Assembly: GCA_949592205.1 (NCBI GenBank)
Contig: CATIUR010000001.1
Span: 40,441,001 to 40,505,000 of the forward strand
Direction of reading: 5' to 3'
Length of the DNA: 64,000 bases
Source: Helichrysum umbraculigerum
Lineage: Eukaryota; Streptophyta; Magnoliopsida; Asterales; Asteraceae
In this document: positions 45,148 to 55,233 of the stretch, in pieces
Numbering within the stretch: position 1 is the stretch's first letter
Layout of the letters: each line of letters starts with the position of its first letter
Translations under genes and position numbers: made by a program
Notes under the pieces: generated by a model
Told to the model about the DNA's origin: nothing
The model's database searches: none
The model's input: only the letters and a program-made list of their open reading frames with translations

Positions 45148-46837
45148 CTGAGACAAAAGAAAATAAAAGATTAAACCATAATAGTGGTATATTATGGATA
45201 TGCTAAAGTGTTTCCAGATTTTCAAAAAAAATTGGAAATGTCGGCTTTAGAAATGGGCATATCCAGAAATTTTAAAATTGCTAAACCTAACCGCAACCAA
45301 TCACAAATCACCAATTTCTTATTAGCTTATGTCTAAACAAGGGAAAGTGGCACAAAGCTCCAAATTTCTAGCATAATCAAAGTAAGTATATAAGTACCTA
45401 ATTCAATTATCCCAAGGACTAAAAACTTAAACACTTTATGCTTATGGCTAATCAATTCAAATGAGCTTAATACTTTGAATAAGTCCAAGGTCATATAATT
45501 ACCTCAAGTGAATCAATTAATCACAAAATGACATATTACCAATTTAATATGCAATCCAACTTTCCGCAATTTCCAAAAGACATGAAGCTCAATTACATGG
45601 TTCCGAGCAAAGAATAGAAGTAAACTCATTTGACAAAATGGTAGTTTTTAGAAAATGGCGTTTTTGTTGATTCCTTTTCAAAGTGTCATACACTTTATTA
45701 TTTAAAGTGATGAACTTTAGAATTGATTAAATGAACCGAAGCTTGTTTTGACAATTTTGTAAGCTTTTAAGTTTAGAAAAGTCATAAACATGGTTTAAAA
45801 ATAAAAGTTTTAAATAAAAAAAAAATTGATGTTTATGATGGTTTTATCAAAAATGAGCTTACTTTAATTACCAAAAACTAGCTTAACCATTTTCTAATTG
45901 CAAACGGTTAATCAAAGCATGTTAACCTATCATAATTAAGCATAATTCAATCAACAAAAGTAACATAAGCAATTAATCAACCAAAAAGTCAAACTAGCCA
46001 TAGTTCATCCAAAAAATCAACACTTTAATCTTCAAACTTGCAATTAAGCCAACAAATCACTAGATTATGTTTGTAATCATGTTAAGCATCAAGATAAGCA
46101 TGGAATAACACTAAAGATTGCAACTTTTAACCATGAAATCTATGAAAATGAGTTACAAGCCCTAATTTTTAAAGTTTCATGAAAATCACAAAATTAGGTC
46201 AAGGATTACCTTAAACTTTATGTAGTGATGTTGTGGATGCAAGAAAAAATTATAAAATGATGAATTTTGAGCTTGGAATCATGCAAAATGGTGAAGAGAT
46301 GAAGATTTGGTGATGGTGGTGGGTTGGGCCGACGGTGAAGAGAGGGAAAAGGGGAAGAAGATGAAGTTTTTATGATTTTGTCTTATGTGTGTGGTCAAAA
46401 GTCCCTTTTATACCCTTTCAAATGCGCGCGATTTAAAATTCGCGAAAGATACGAAACATACAAGTAAAATTTTAAAGTTTAAAAATTTTTAATAAAATAA
46501 TTTTAAAAAGTATGTTCGTAATTTCCTGAATCTTTACGCGCAGTCTGAACAGATATTGCGAATCGTATGCGAAATCGTATACGTTTTTATTTAAAACAAG
46601 ACAATCTTTTTGTGTTCTTTAAAATCCAAGACAAATTCAAAATTAATTTTTCACAATTTTAAAATAAACTTTTTCGAACTTTCTGAAAATGTCTGAAATT
46701 CGTTACTGTGTTGCGCGAATTTGAATTTTAAAAGAACGTTTTCTTGTGTTTTTAAATGAAAGCTTTTAAATTTAATAATTAACCACTAATATTACTTATC
46801 CTAAATACTTAAAATAAAACTAAATTAACTAAAGTTT
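45148..46837 (-). other. AT-rich G interior with a promoter- and intron-like layout
   Basis: No gene. On the minus strand there is a TATA-like TATAAAAG (46405-46412), a CT/CCA-rich leader (46240-46380), a donor-like AAG|GTAATC (46204-46209) and, about 1.06 kb later, an acceptor-like TTTTGTCTCAG (from 45148) before the ORF fragment. The rest is low-complexity AT-rich DNA. Confidence 0.4.
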
Positions 46838-46849
46838 GGGTTGCCTCCC
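46838..46849 (-). other. GGGAGGCAACCC motif downstream of the G gag-like frame
   Basis: The minus strand has AAGCGCTTTTTGGGAGGCAACCC in two adjoining parts (AAGCGCTT, then GGGAGGCAACCC), 45 bp or so after the stop at 46894. The same motif follows the A gag-like stop at 32845-32856 and 40362-40373. Confidence 0.7.
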
Positions 46850-46893
46850 AAAAAGCGCTTGGTTAAAGTCGGTAGCTCGACTTTCGGACAAAT

Positions 46894-47349
46894 TTATTGA
46901 ATATTGCCCAAGAGCAATTGTTTAAGTGAATTTGGTGCTCTTGGTTGAGGGAAAGTGTAGCGAGGAATAAAGTCACAAGTGAGGATCTTAATGACAGAAT
47001 CAACTAGGTCCGCGGGATGTAATGAGAATCGTTCGTGCTCACTGAGAAACATACGTTCCTTTTTGCCTAAATCTAGAAGATTGTCGATAAACTTGTTAAA
47101 TTCCTTTCTAACTTTCTTAGGGTTTGAAATTCCGTTTCGTGATCCGTCATCTATATTGTTCAAGTCATGAAGAAACATTCCTAGGGTTGGTTGAAATTCC
47201 CATTCTTCTCTCGAATCGGGATCTCCGGTGGTAGTGTGAACTGACTCCGTGATTTCTTCGATTAAAGATGTTTTGTGAAACAGTGAAAGGAAATTTTGAC
47301 TAAGCAAATAACAAAGTGAGTGAGACGTTAATATCCTTCCTTCCAGCAA
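46894..47349 (-). pseudogene. G gag-like protein, C-terminal part
   Basis: 151-residue frame overlapping the preceding frame by 50 bp in another phase. It continues LTSHSLCYLLSQNFLSLF and ends QLLLGNIQ. No catalytic motif is recognised. The overlap and lack of an independent leader suggest this is the C-terminus of the 352-residue protein, separated by a single frameshift near 47310-47345. A ribosomal frameshift is the less likely alternative. Confidence 0.5.
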
Positions 47350-48358
47350 AGAAAGTAGCTTCCATGTTATCGTCAGTGGCTCCAGGGAATATCTCTAACA
47401 ACTTGTCGATCATGTAAGTAGCGGGGTCAACGAAGAATGGAATTTTATCAGAAATGACGAGAGATATAGCGGGATCTTTGCTGATCCAGAACTCAAGCTC
47501 ATAAATCATAGCCGCAAAATAACGATTAATTAGGGTTTGGGAAACCGGTTGATAATCGGTGCAGGCGAATAGGTCCATTAGTAGGTCTATTTCTGATTTA
47601 AGCTTTAGTTCTTGCTCTCGATAATGTATGAAGATACCTTCCTCCTTTTGATTTGGAAGATGGTGGAGAATACTAACCTGTTTCTTTATCCTACGAGTGA
47701 CTTCTCTTTGTTCAACCGAAAAAGGAAAGTCAGCCGTTTTAAGTTGTCTAGCAAATGCCCGACAAACATCCAATCTCCTATCAGGATCAAAAGAGTTACC
47801 TACGTAGCGGATATTTTCTTCAGGTTTGATTGGTAAAGTCCTATCAACAACACGATAGATGGTGTACTCCGGTTCGGGTACAAGGTTCAAAAAGATAGGT
47901 GATTTTGGAGGGTATTCGTAAACTTCTTCATCCCAGGGTGGAAGACGTTCTTCAATGGGTGGAAAACGAAAGGGTTGAAGATGTTCAGAGTTACTCTCGA
48001 CAAAACCAGATGAAGTAGGGAATTGAAAGAAGTTTTCTAAGGAAAATGAAATCTCAGGAGCAGGTATAACCTGGTAGCTTAGAATGCTAGACGCAGAAGT
48101 TGAGATCTTCTGATGAGAATAATGGGTTCCTAAGTTAAGGTCTAAGAATTGCCTTATGGTTCTAGATTCATCGTCTGAATTAACGGAGATATCTTCAGAA
48201 GAAGATGAAGAGTAGACTTCAGATTCCAACTCTCGTTCTAAGCAGGCGAAGAACTCAGCGTCATCCATGGCCATCATTTCTTCGGACGTCTTGAGGGCGA
48301 GTGGAGAAATGGGGATAGACGGAAATGAATCATAAAAAGATGTTTTTGTATTTTTCAT
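47300..48358 (-). CDS. G gag-like protein, N-terminal part
   Basis: 352 residues from ATG 48358 (MKNTKTSFYDSFPSIPISPL), 142 bp after the PBS. It has an acidic Ser-rich stretch (EVYSSSSSEDISVNSDDESR) near residues 50-66 and a helical C-terminal half (EQELKLKSEIDLLMDLFACT). No zinc knuckle or enzyme motif is visible. The position and size parallel the A gag-like gene, though the sequences are not obviously alike. It is probably a rapidly diverging structural protein of a non-autonomous element; I cannot name the family. Confidence 0.55.
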   Translation of the reverse strand: MKNTKTSFYDSFPSIPISPLALKTSEEMMAMDDAEFFACLERELESEVYSSSSSEDISVNSDDESRTIRQFLDLNLGTHYSHQKISTSASSILSYQVIPAPEISFSLENFFQFPTSSGFVESNSEHLQPFRFPPIEERLPPWDEEVYEYPPKSPIFLNLVPEPEYTIYRVVDRTLPIKPEENIRYVGNSFDPDRRLDVCRAFARQLKTADFPFSVEQREVTRRIKKQVSILHHLPNQKEEGIFIHYREQELKLKSEIDLLMDLFACTDYQPVSQTLINRYFAAMIYELEFWISKDPAISLVISDKIPFFVDPATYMIDKLLEIFPGATDDNMEATFFAGRKDINVSLTLLFA

Positions 48359-48499
48359 TTTTAATTTAACTAAATTAAACTATCTAAATTATTCTAAGGA
48401 AAGCAACTAACTACCAATTAAGTTTGGGAAAACCTAACTGGAAAGGATCTCCTAAAAGCTAGAATATCTAAGGCGGCTTCAAATAGGAACGCTCTACGA

Positions 48500-48517
48500 T
48501 CCCCGACAGCGGCGCCA
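48500..48517 (-). promoter_or_regulatory. Primer binding site of G (tRNA-Asp type)
   Basis: TCCCCGACAGCGGCGCCA on the + strand, two differences from the plant tRNA-Asp 3' end as I recall it, 6 nt from the LTR start at 48524. Confidence 0.8.
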
Positions 48518-50212
48518 AAAACTTGTCGCAGCTCTATCGGTAGGTCGGATTTAACTCCGGTCATTGTTCCAACGTCAACAGAGGCGGCGGACAGTGAGTT
48601 TTAAATTTATATGAGCTGGGGCTCAAACTATAAGTACTACCTACCTTGGGAGCAAGCAGTACGTATAACTCGAGGTCGTTCTTATCGGAGTGAATTGAAA
48701 TGAAGCGAGTCACCAAAGATTATGGTCGCAATTAGTATGGGGGTAGGTAGATAGATTTTGGATTGATTTGGTTTTCTAATTTATCCTAAGTGCAGCAAAG
48801 TAAATAACAGAGATAAGAGATAGGGAATAAGCAGACAGGTAGAGATGTGATTGCTGAAACTTAGATAATTAGGGTTTCGGGATGATGTTCATTATAAAAT
48901 TGATTGGAGATATACCAGATAAAAAGCAGACATACTTTCGGTGTAAACGCTAGGACCCTACGTTCAGGTGAAACCCTAGAAACATATGTCACTGGAATCC
49001 TAGGTTATCATGATTTTGATCAGTTCAGGCTGTTTTCAAACCCCCCTGAACTTTTGCTTGAATAAGACAAAGTCACCCTTGATTTATCTAGGGAGGAGGC
49101 ATAAGGCAACCGACCGCAATTGTATTTACTGACCTTTCTTAACACCTAATCGTCTATTTACTTTTATCATGGCAAATACTGATTGTATCCTATGTATGTT
49201 AAACTATTGGTCTGATTAGGGTTTTGCATGTCTAGGTATTATAATTGACACTACCCTGTATTGTATCTGTTGAAGCACACACTTAACCATCGTAAATATA
49301 GACCCTCATTTATAGTCAGGCGTTCATCCCTAGGAATAATCACGGTGTACAGGGCAATTAGGCATTTCCACAGTGTTCCAAACCCTAGATGTACTAACGG
49401 TGTACTGGGCATTTAAGCATTTCCACAGTGTTCCAGATCTTAGGTGTACTAACGGTGTACAGTGCAACAAGCATTTCCACAGCTTTGATTCCTAGACCAC
49501 AGTTCTAGAAGGGTCACTTCTAGGTAATTCACGATGAAACAATCCATGGCATTTCCTTAGCTTCCACGTATTTGTACTCCACACGAGGTGTTTCCAACGC
49601 TATACGAAGTACCATGCCTTTTAAAGGAAAGTTCATAGTTTCATACTGTAACTGGAGATAACTGCATATTCATAGTATTAGGGTTGATCAGATCCTATCC
49701 TAGGGCAACAGTCACGTGAAAGTCTGGAAAGGGTGATGAGAGACTAGATCTATATTCAGGATAAGCTTAACCAGATACATAGCATAACAATTTCCAATCG
49801 TATAAATGAAATATTAATTTAACATCATCCCTATTCCTAATATCTACATTTCAACAATCACAATATTAAACTACTCTATAAACATGGCAATATGTAGAAT
49901 ACAAACTGAAATAACATAAAGCACAAGCATTATAACAGTAAGTAAAGTTTAGATATCACCGGGAATACAACAGCGTAATACTGAGGATTACAAATAATCT
50001 GAACTTGAAAAACTCATTACAACAAGATTACCAAGCTAAACCTTCCTCTAGACTCGAGTCGTAAGCTCAACCCTAACCTTTCTCCTCTAACTCCTAATAG
50101 TAGTGTTAGAGAGAGAAAGTTAGAGAGAGAAAGTGAAAGAAAGAGAGAAATGAGAAAAATGTGAGAATGAGAAAATGTGTGAAGGTGTGTGGAATGAGGA
50201 GGGGTGACCCTC

Positions 50213-50220
50213 TATTTATA
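50213..50220 (-). promoter_or_regulatory. TATA box of the G LTR
   Basis: TATAAATA on the minus strand, in the same position relative to the CT-rich leader and palindrome array as in A and F. Confidence 0.7.
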
Positions 50221-50281
50221 GGCAAAGCTTCAAATCTTCCGTACAACTCGCGAAACAGCACGTACAAGCAAACGAAGCAGC

Positions 50282-50390
50282 ATACGGGGGTAGGGGGCCG
50301 TATACGGCCTTGGTAGGGCCGTATACGGTGTGTACATGACCGTATACGGTCTCTGTGGGGCCGTATATGGTTCCCAGGGCCGTATACGGT
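50282..50390. repeat. GCCGTATACGGC palindrome array in the G LTR
   Basis: Five copies of (G/A)CCGTATA(C/T)GG, several extended to self-complementary 12-mers, within about 110 bp just upstream of the TATA box. Confidence 0.85.
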
Positions 50391-51431
50391 GTCCGTCTGA
50401 TTTCGTTCGTTGCTTAAAATGCGCGTATCTCCTTCGTTATGCGTCCGTTTGACCTGATTCTTTTGCCTGTGTCTTCGTAATTCCGTTACGCTTCTAATGA
50501 TGCCAACTTCACTGAAATTGGATGTGTATAGCTTAAGCATAGCCAAATTGACTTTGTAGGGTTTGATAACGCTCAGTCTTCTCCGTCCTTTATCCGATTT
50601 GCATGATTCTTGATTTTCCCGTCTCGATTTTACCTGTTTTATCATATGATGAAGTTAGAATGTGATCTGTGTAAGGTAAATGAGGCCGGAGGGTTTTGTG
50701 CACGTTTATCTGCCCTAATTTGCTTGTTATTTGGACGTTTTTAGTGATTTTTGCAACAACGCCTATATTTAGACCACTTTAGCGAATTTTAGTAAATAAA
50801 GATCATGTTGGAATGTTTTCACTAAAGATTCGTCCAAAAAGTGTGGAATATTGCCCTTAAAAACATGACTATTTGAGTCACATCACTAGGCTCAATGTGT
50901 TACAATTTATATCTAAGTATTGTACATACATATTTAGATACAATATATTACTTCATGCGTGGCATGATACACTGTTACATGTGTTTGTAGATTTGACTTA
51001 TATATGTATATATATATACTCATACACTATATCAAGCACTTGGTGCTTCTTACAATTTACATATGCATATTGGCATACATACATACAAACACAACCACTC
51101 AAGTCAGGCGCGTCGTAGTACAGCTGGCTCTCATTTACTTAGCTAGGTCTGTCGTAGTACAGCTGGCTCTACATTTCACCAGTCGGGCTTGTCATTGTAC
51201 AGCCGGCTCAATTACATACTTTGCTTGCGGGCAATGCGGACGATGTTCCAGAAGGGATACACAACGATGCCATGGTAAAGTGGGCACAAAACGATGCCAC
51301 GGTATTGTAGTGGGCACAAGGACGTATTCGCGGTAAAGCGATACACTCTATGGATGGGCGGGCTTATGCTCGTGATCCACACACATTAGTTAACGGGTCG
51401 GTGAGTTTTCACGCGAGGCCGTTAGCTCGAT

Positions 51432-51774
51432 CATGTTCGGGTTAGCTTTTGCTAGCTGGGTAAACGAACATACTTAACCTTCAAACATGTTCGGGTTAGC
51501 TTTTGCTAGCCAGGAAAACGAACATACTTAACATTCAAACATGTTCGGGTTAGCTTTTGCTAGCCGGGTAAACGAACATACTCAACTATCAATCATGTTC
51601 GGGTTAGCTTATGCTAGCCGGGTCAACGAACATACTTAACCTTCAAACATGTTCGGGTTAGCTTTTGCTAGCCAGGTAAATGAACATACTTAACATTCAA
51701 ACATGTTCGGGTTAGCTTTTGCTAGCCGGGTAAACGAACATACTCAACTATCAATCATGTTCGGGTTAGCTTAT
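51432..51774. repeat. 54-bp tandem array in the D LTR with 162-bp higher-order period
   Basis: Units start CATGTTCGGGTTAGC at 51432, 51486, 51540, 51594, 51648, 51702 and 51756, exactly 54 bp apart. Each holds GGTTAGC..GCTAGCC, an imperfect palindrome. Unit tails recur in threes (aaccttcaaa, aacattcaaa, aactatcaat), twice over. The seventh unit is split by F and finishes after 54221. Confidence 0.93.
51770..51774. repeat. Target site duplication of solo LTR F, left
   Basis: CTTAT, repeated at 54221-54225; unit four of the array shows the uninterrupted form GCTTATGC. Confidence 0.93.
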
Positions 51775-53522
51775 TGATGCGTCCCGAAACGGTCGTTCTT
51801 GCAACGGGACACACCGGTGGAAGTTTTAAATTTATATAAGCTGGGGACCTAAATTCTACTTACAGAGGTAAGTATAACTCAGGGTCGTTCTTAAGATCAA
51901 TCGTATTGTGAAGCGGAGTTGTCCAGGCAAACTTATTCAAATTAGTGATGGGTTTTTGAAAAGAGTTTTTGATTTGATTTTTAGGTCCGTTTAAACTAAA
52001 CTAATAAAAGCAGAAAATAAACAAAACAGTAAATAAAAGCTAGATAGGGAATCAGTAATGGAGAATAGTGCTTGTTATGACTTCGTTAGCTTGTGTTATG
52101 GGGTGATGTCTAGGGTTATTTATGAAAACGTCTTCTAAAGATTTGTGTCTTGCTTTTGCCTGAGTATTCGTAGTGTAAACACTAACACCCTACTATTTGA
52201 TTTCTCAGACAGTATGTCACTGGGTTGCTAGGCTATGGTGATTCTGATCAGAGGAGGCTGCTCAACTCTTCAACACTTTCCATCTAGTGGAATAGTGACC
52301 CTTTTTGGAATGGTATTCCTGGGCGCATGAGATAGAGTAACAGACCCACTAAAAGTTCTGACCGTTCTTAACACCACGGAGATACTAAGGCTAGGCAAGG
52401 CATTTAAGATTAAGACTTGGTTTGGTGACTACTAACTTTGTATTAATGGTCTTTGTTTAGTCCAGAGCTGTGTGGTTCAACCAGGATGTGACACAGTCTT
52501 CAACCGACGGCAGTTCCTTAGCTTTTCCCACGTATTTAAACGTTATACGAAGTACTGTGCCGATTTATGGTCTTTCCGGTGCCACATACTTTATGGTCAC
52601 TCTGGACTAGTTTACTAAGTTTGTATTAAAGTTTGACCATCTATAATATAAACCCAACCCTCACTTATTTAAACAAATCCCAATAAATCCCTGATTGATT
52701 CACGGTGTACTATACGAAAGGGTTGACAGTATTTCCACAGCTACACAATTCAGACCATGTTTGTATTTGAAAACATAGATAGGTAGTTACCGGTTGATCA
52801 AGGTTCGCGACTCCTTGTCATACAGGTTCTAACCACGTTTATTGGAGGAAAGGCGATTTAGGTTTAGAAAGTCATAAATACAAAGTTAACAATACACCGA
52901 TTTTCATTTTGTAACAATTGGGAACATTATTCCACAACAGATTATGCCCACGACTTTCATAGCTTCCACATTCCGTACTACACACATTCGTGATGATTCC
53001 GGCGCTATACAAATGAAAGCCGTATAACGTTACTTCTGTTGTTTCATAACGATATTATCCCAATTGCGTATTTAAAGTAACATCACCCCAAATATTAACA
53101 AGCTAACTACATCACAACAAGCACATAAAGGAACTACTCACTATGCATGGCAAACAATCCTAAATCTATCATAATTATAATAGCAATCATCATAATAGAA
53201 AAGGAAAGAAATACCCATAGATTATGCGTAGACAGAATAGCGTTACAAGAATACACGAACGGAACCTCCGCAATATCTTCGACAATATTACAAATAAGCC
53301 CCTCAGAATATTCTCTACACTATTACAAAAGTAGCCCCTCCGTTAGTCTAGGTTAAATATTAACCAAGAACTAACGAACTAAAACCCTAATCTATTTCTC
53401 CTCTAACTCCTAAGAGTAGTGCTAGAGAGAGAAAGCTAAACTAGAAAGAGAAAGAGTGTGTGAGAGAGAAAGTGAGAATTCTTGTTGAAGAATGGTGTGT
53501 GGAATGAGGATGGAGAGCTCTC

Positions 53523-53530
53523 TATTTATA
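53523..53530 (-). promoter_or_regulatory. TATA box of solo LTR F
   Basis: TATAAATA on the minus strand, followed by a CT-rich leader (53400-53470). Confidence 0.65.
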
Positions 53531-53607
53531 GGCAAGCCTTGGATGCAAGAGTACAAGCCCACAAACACACGTACAAGTAAACGAAGCAACAACGAGGGGG
53601 TGTGAGG

Positions 53608-53735
53608 CCAAAACAGGCCGTGTACGGCCATGATCAGGCTGTGTACGGCTAGAAACAGGCGATGTACGGCCTCCTCTAGGCCGTGTACGGCTAGGGGGTG
53701 GCCGTGTGGTAGGCCGTGTGATTTATCTGACTTTT
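53608..53735. repeat. GGCCGTGTACGGCC palindrome array in F
   Basis: Six or so variants of GGCCGTGTACGGC in about 125 bp, just upstream of the TATA box. Related to but distinct from the GTATAC version in G. Confidence 0.8.
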
Positions 53736-54220
53736 CTCGTTGCTTCGGAAGGCCGTATCTTCTTCGTTTTGCGTCCGTTTGACTTGATTCTTTCACCTGC
53801 GGTCTCGTAATTCCGTTACGCTTCTAATGATGCCAAAAGTACCAAATTTGGATGTCTCTAGAGTTGGCGTGTGCGGAATGCCCTCGGTTTGCGCTCAGAA
53901 AGCTCTATCTTCCTCGTTCTTTACCCGATCTGTACGATTCTTGATTCTACAGTCTTGGAATAACCTGATACATCATATGAGACTATTTAAGAACTTGTAT
54001 CATAATGTGGTTAAAAGTCTATAAGAATCAGTGTTTAGAATAATCAGCCTCGATTTGTGTGCCTTTTGGACGTTTTTAGCACTTTTTATAGCAATGTCTA
54101 TAATTTGACCAACTTTGTGAAATTAAGTAAATAAACGTTTAATTCAAGTGTTTTCACCAAGATTTAGGCCAAATGTGCGGGAAATATATGCCTGAAAACA
54201 TGACTTTTTAGCACATATCA

Positions 54221-54937
54221 CTTATGCTAGCCGGGTAAACGGACATATCATAAACAATCAATCATAGTTCGAGGGACTACAATTATATTACTAAAAACAA
54301 CATGTTGTGCCCGGTGGCACACCAATCATTACACAACAGTATATGACGTGGTCATACAACTACTTGATTTCAACTTAGGCATGCATTGCCTCACATCGAT
54401 AGATTTACTTAATACCATATAGGTATCCAGGCTCGGAATGCCCTAATTAATATGTACTTGAGTACATACCACTATTACTTAGGTATTAGATACCTCGACT
54501 AGCGTACACACATTGGTGATTACAACTTCAACTTAATACAAAGCAGAATCGTGGATTCTGGACTATTTTCCTAAACATACAAGGTTTTATAATTTATATT
54601 TTCAACTAACCATCCTCTGAAGTCACCGGCTTTATAGCTGACTCGTTTTAGCATGTGTTCTCAGGTGCCCAGCAGGATTAGGATTGTTACAAGATTATGC
54701 TAGCTCGAGTCGCATATTTTCAAACAACGGGATTTCTCTGCATAACTTTTGTATTACAAACTATGTATTGAAATTATTTTGCGAACTCGCAACTTGTATA
54801 CATTTTATTTTGGGAAATGTAATTACTATTTTCAAATGTTCATTTAGAGTCGTTCATTATGTATCTTATGCTGTGATATTTGATTTGGTAACACCCGACC
54901 CGATCGCTTCCGCAACCCAAAATTTGAGGGTGTTACA
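54221..54937 (+). repeat. D element 5' LTR, right part
   Basis: Resumes the split 54-bp unit and ends GGTGTTACA at 54937. The last 300 bp resemble the B LTR (ctttatagctgac ... gtacccagcag) and especially the C LTR (taacacccgacccga). The PBS follows 3 nt later, so this is the 3' end of a 5' LTR. Confidence 0.85.
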
Positions 54938-54940
54938 TAT

Positions 54941-54953
54941 TGGTATCAGAGCC
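54941..54953 (+). promoter_or_regulatory. Primer binding site of D (tRNA-iMet)
   Basis: TGGTATCAGAGCC, identical to the C primer site, on the plus strand, 3 nt after the LTR end. Confidence 0.93.
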
Positions 54954-55233
54954 TAAGGTAATAGTGAACTAGGTTGCATTTAGTGGGCCTAGACTATGAC
55001 CGTTAGGCAGTATTCCTTGTTAGGTATAACTGGTTCATGGATTACATCATACGAGTTTAATTTAACATAGCGTAGCTAACTATGTACAATTAAATAAAGA
55101 TGATGTGACATCTGAAAGGGGTTATACCGAAATCGGGAATGCACTAGTTGACTCTGATTGTTTTGTGCTAGACACCCTAGGCTATTATATGTACTGTAGG
55201 TATATATGAATAGGCCTTACATGTGTACTATTT
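54954..55233 (+). mobile_element. D element leader, interrupted by E
   Basis: Collinear with the C leader (gaactaggttgcatttagtg..., catagcgtagctaactatgta). No gene before the E insertion at 55234; ends with the TATTT duplication (55229-55233). Confidence 0.8.

Larger units (their letters stand above)
44926..50885 (-). mobile_element. Element G: non-autonomous Athila-like element, 5' part, interrupted by the A array
   Basis: Minus-strand 5' LTR (48524-50885), tRNA-Asp-type PBS, gag-like frames (46894-48358), then about 1.9 kb of AT-rich sequence up to the A insertion. Its LTR shares blocks with A and F (cgtccgtttga..tgattctttt, and the tgtcact..ctaggttat region), so it belongs to the same broad lineage. 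The 3' LTR must lie left of the window beyond the A array. The right flank is D LTR sequence. Confidence 0.78.
48524..50885 (-). repeat. 5' LTR of G (2362 bp)
   Basis: Starts TGTCGCAGCTC beside the PBS and ends GTCACATCA. TATA box at 50213-50220 (minus TATAAATA), CT-rich leader at about 50090-50155, GCCGTATACGG palindromes at 50282-50390. The right edge was chosen from the TG..CA rule and the end of similarity to F and A; no partner LTR is in the window to confirm it. Confidence 0.75.
50886..51774 (+). repeat. D element 5' LTR, left part
   Basis: Sequence between G and F that continues at 54221. Assigned to the LTR that ends at 54937 because the 54-bp array runs across the F insertion. It includes three GTAGTACAGCTGGCTC-type repeats (51101-51210) and the 54-bp array. 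The LTR start lies left of G, outside the window. No gene; the frames at 50873-51336 span repeats and are not supported. Confidence 0.7.
51775..54220 (-). mobile_element. Solo LTR F (2446 bp), Athila/A-related
   Basis: TGATGCGTCC...GCACATATCA bounded by CTTAT duplications, with no PBS, gag or PPT on either side: a solo LTR left by LTR-LTR recombination. Orientation comes from the minus-strand TATA box (53523-53530) and blocks shared with A and G LTRs. It holds GGCCGTGTACGGCC palindromes (53608-53735). The ORFs at 53147 and 53422 fall in leader and repeats and are not supported. Confidence 0.92.

Noticed and set aside
51432..51774. CRISPR-like array
   Set aside because: Units are contiguous 54-bp repeats without unique spacers, in a plant LTR; no cas genes. 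A tandem repeat explains it.
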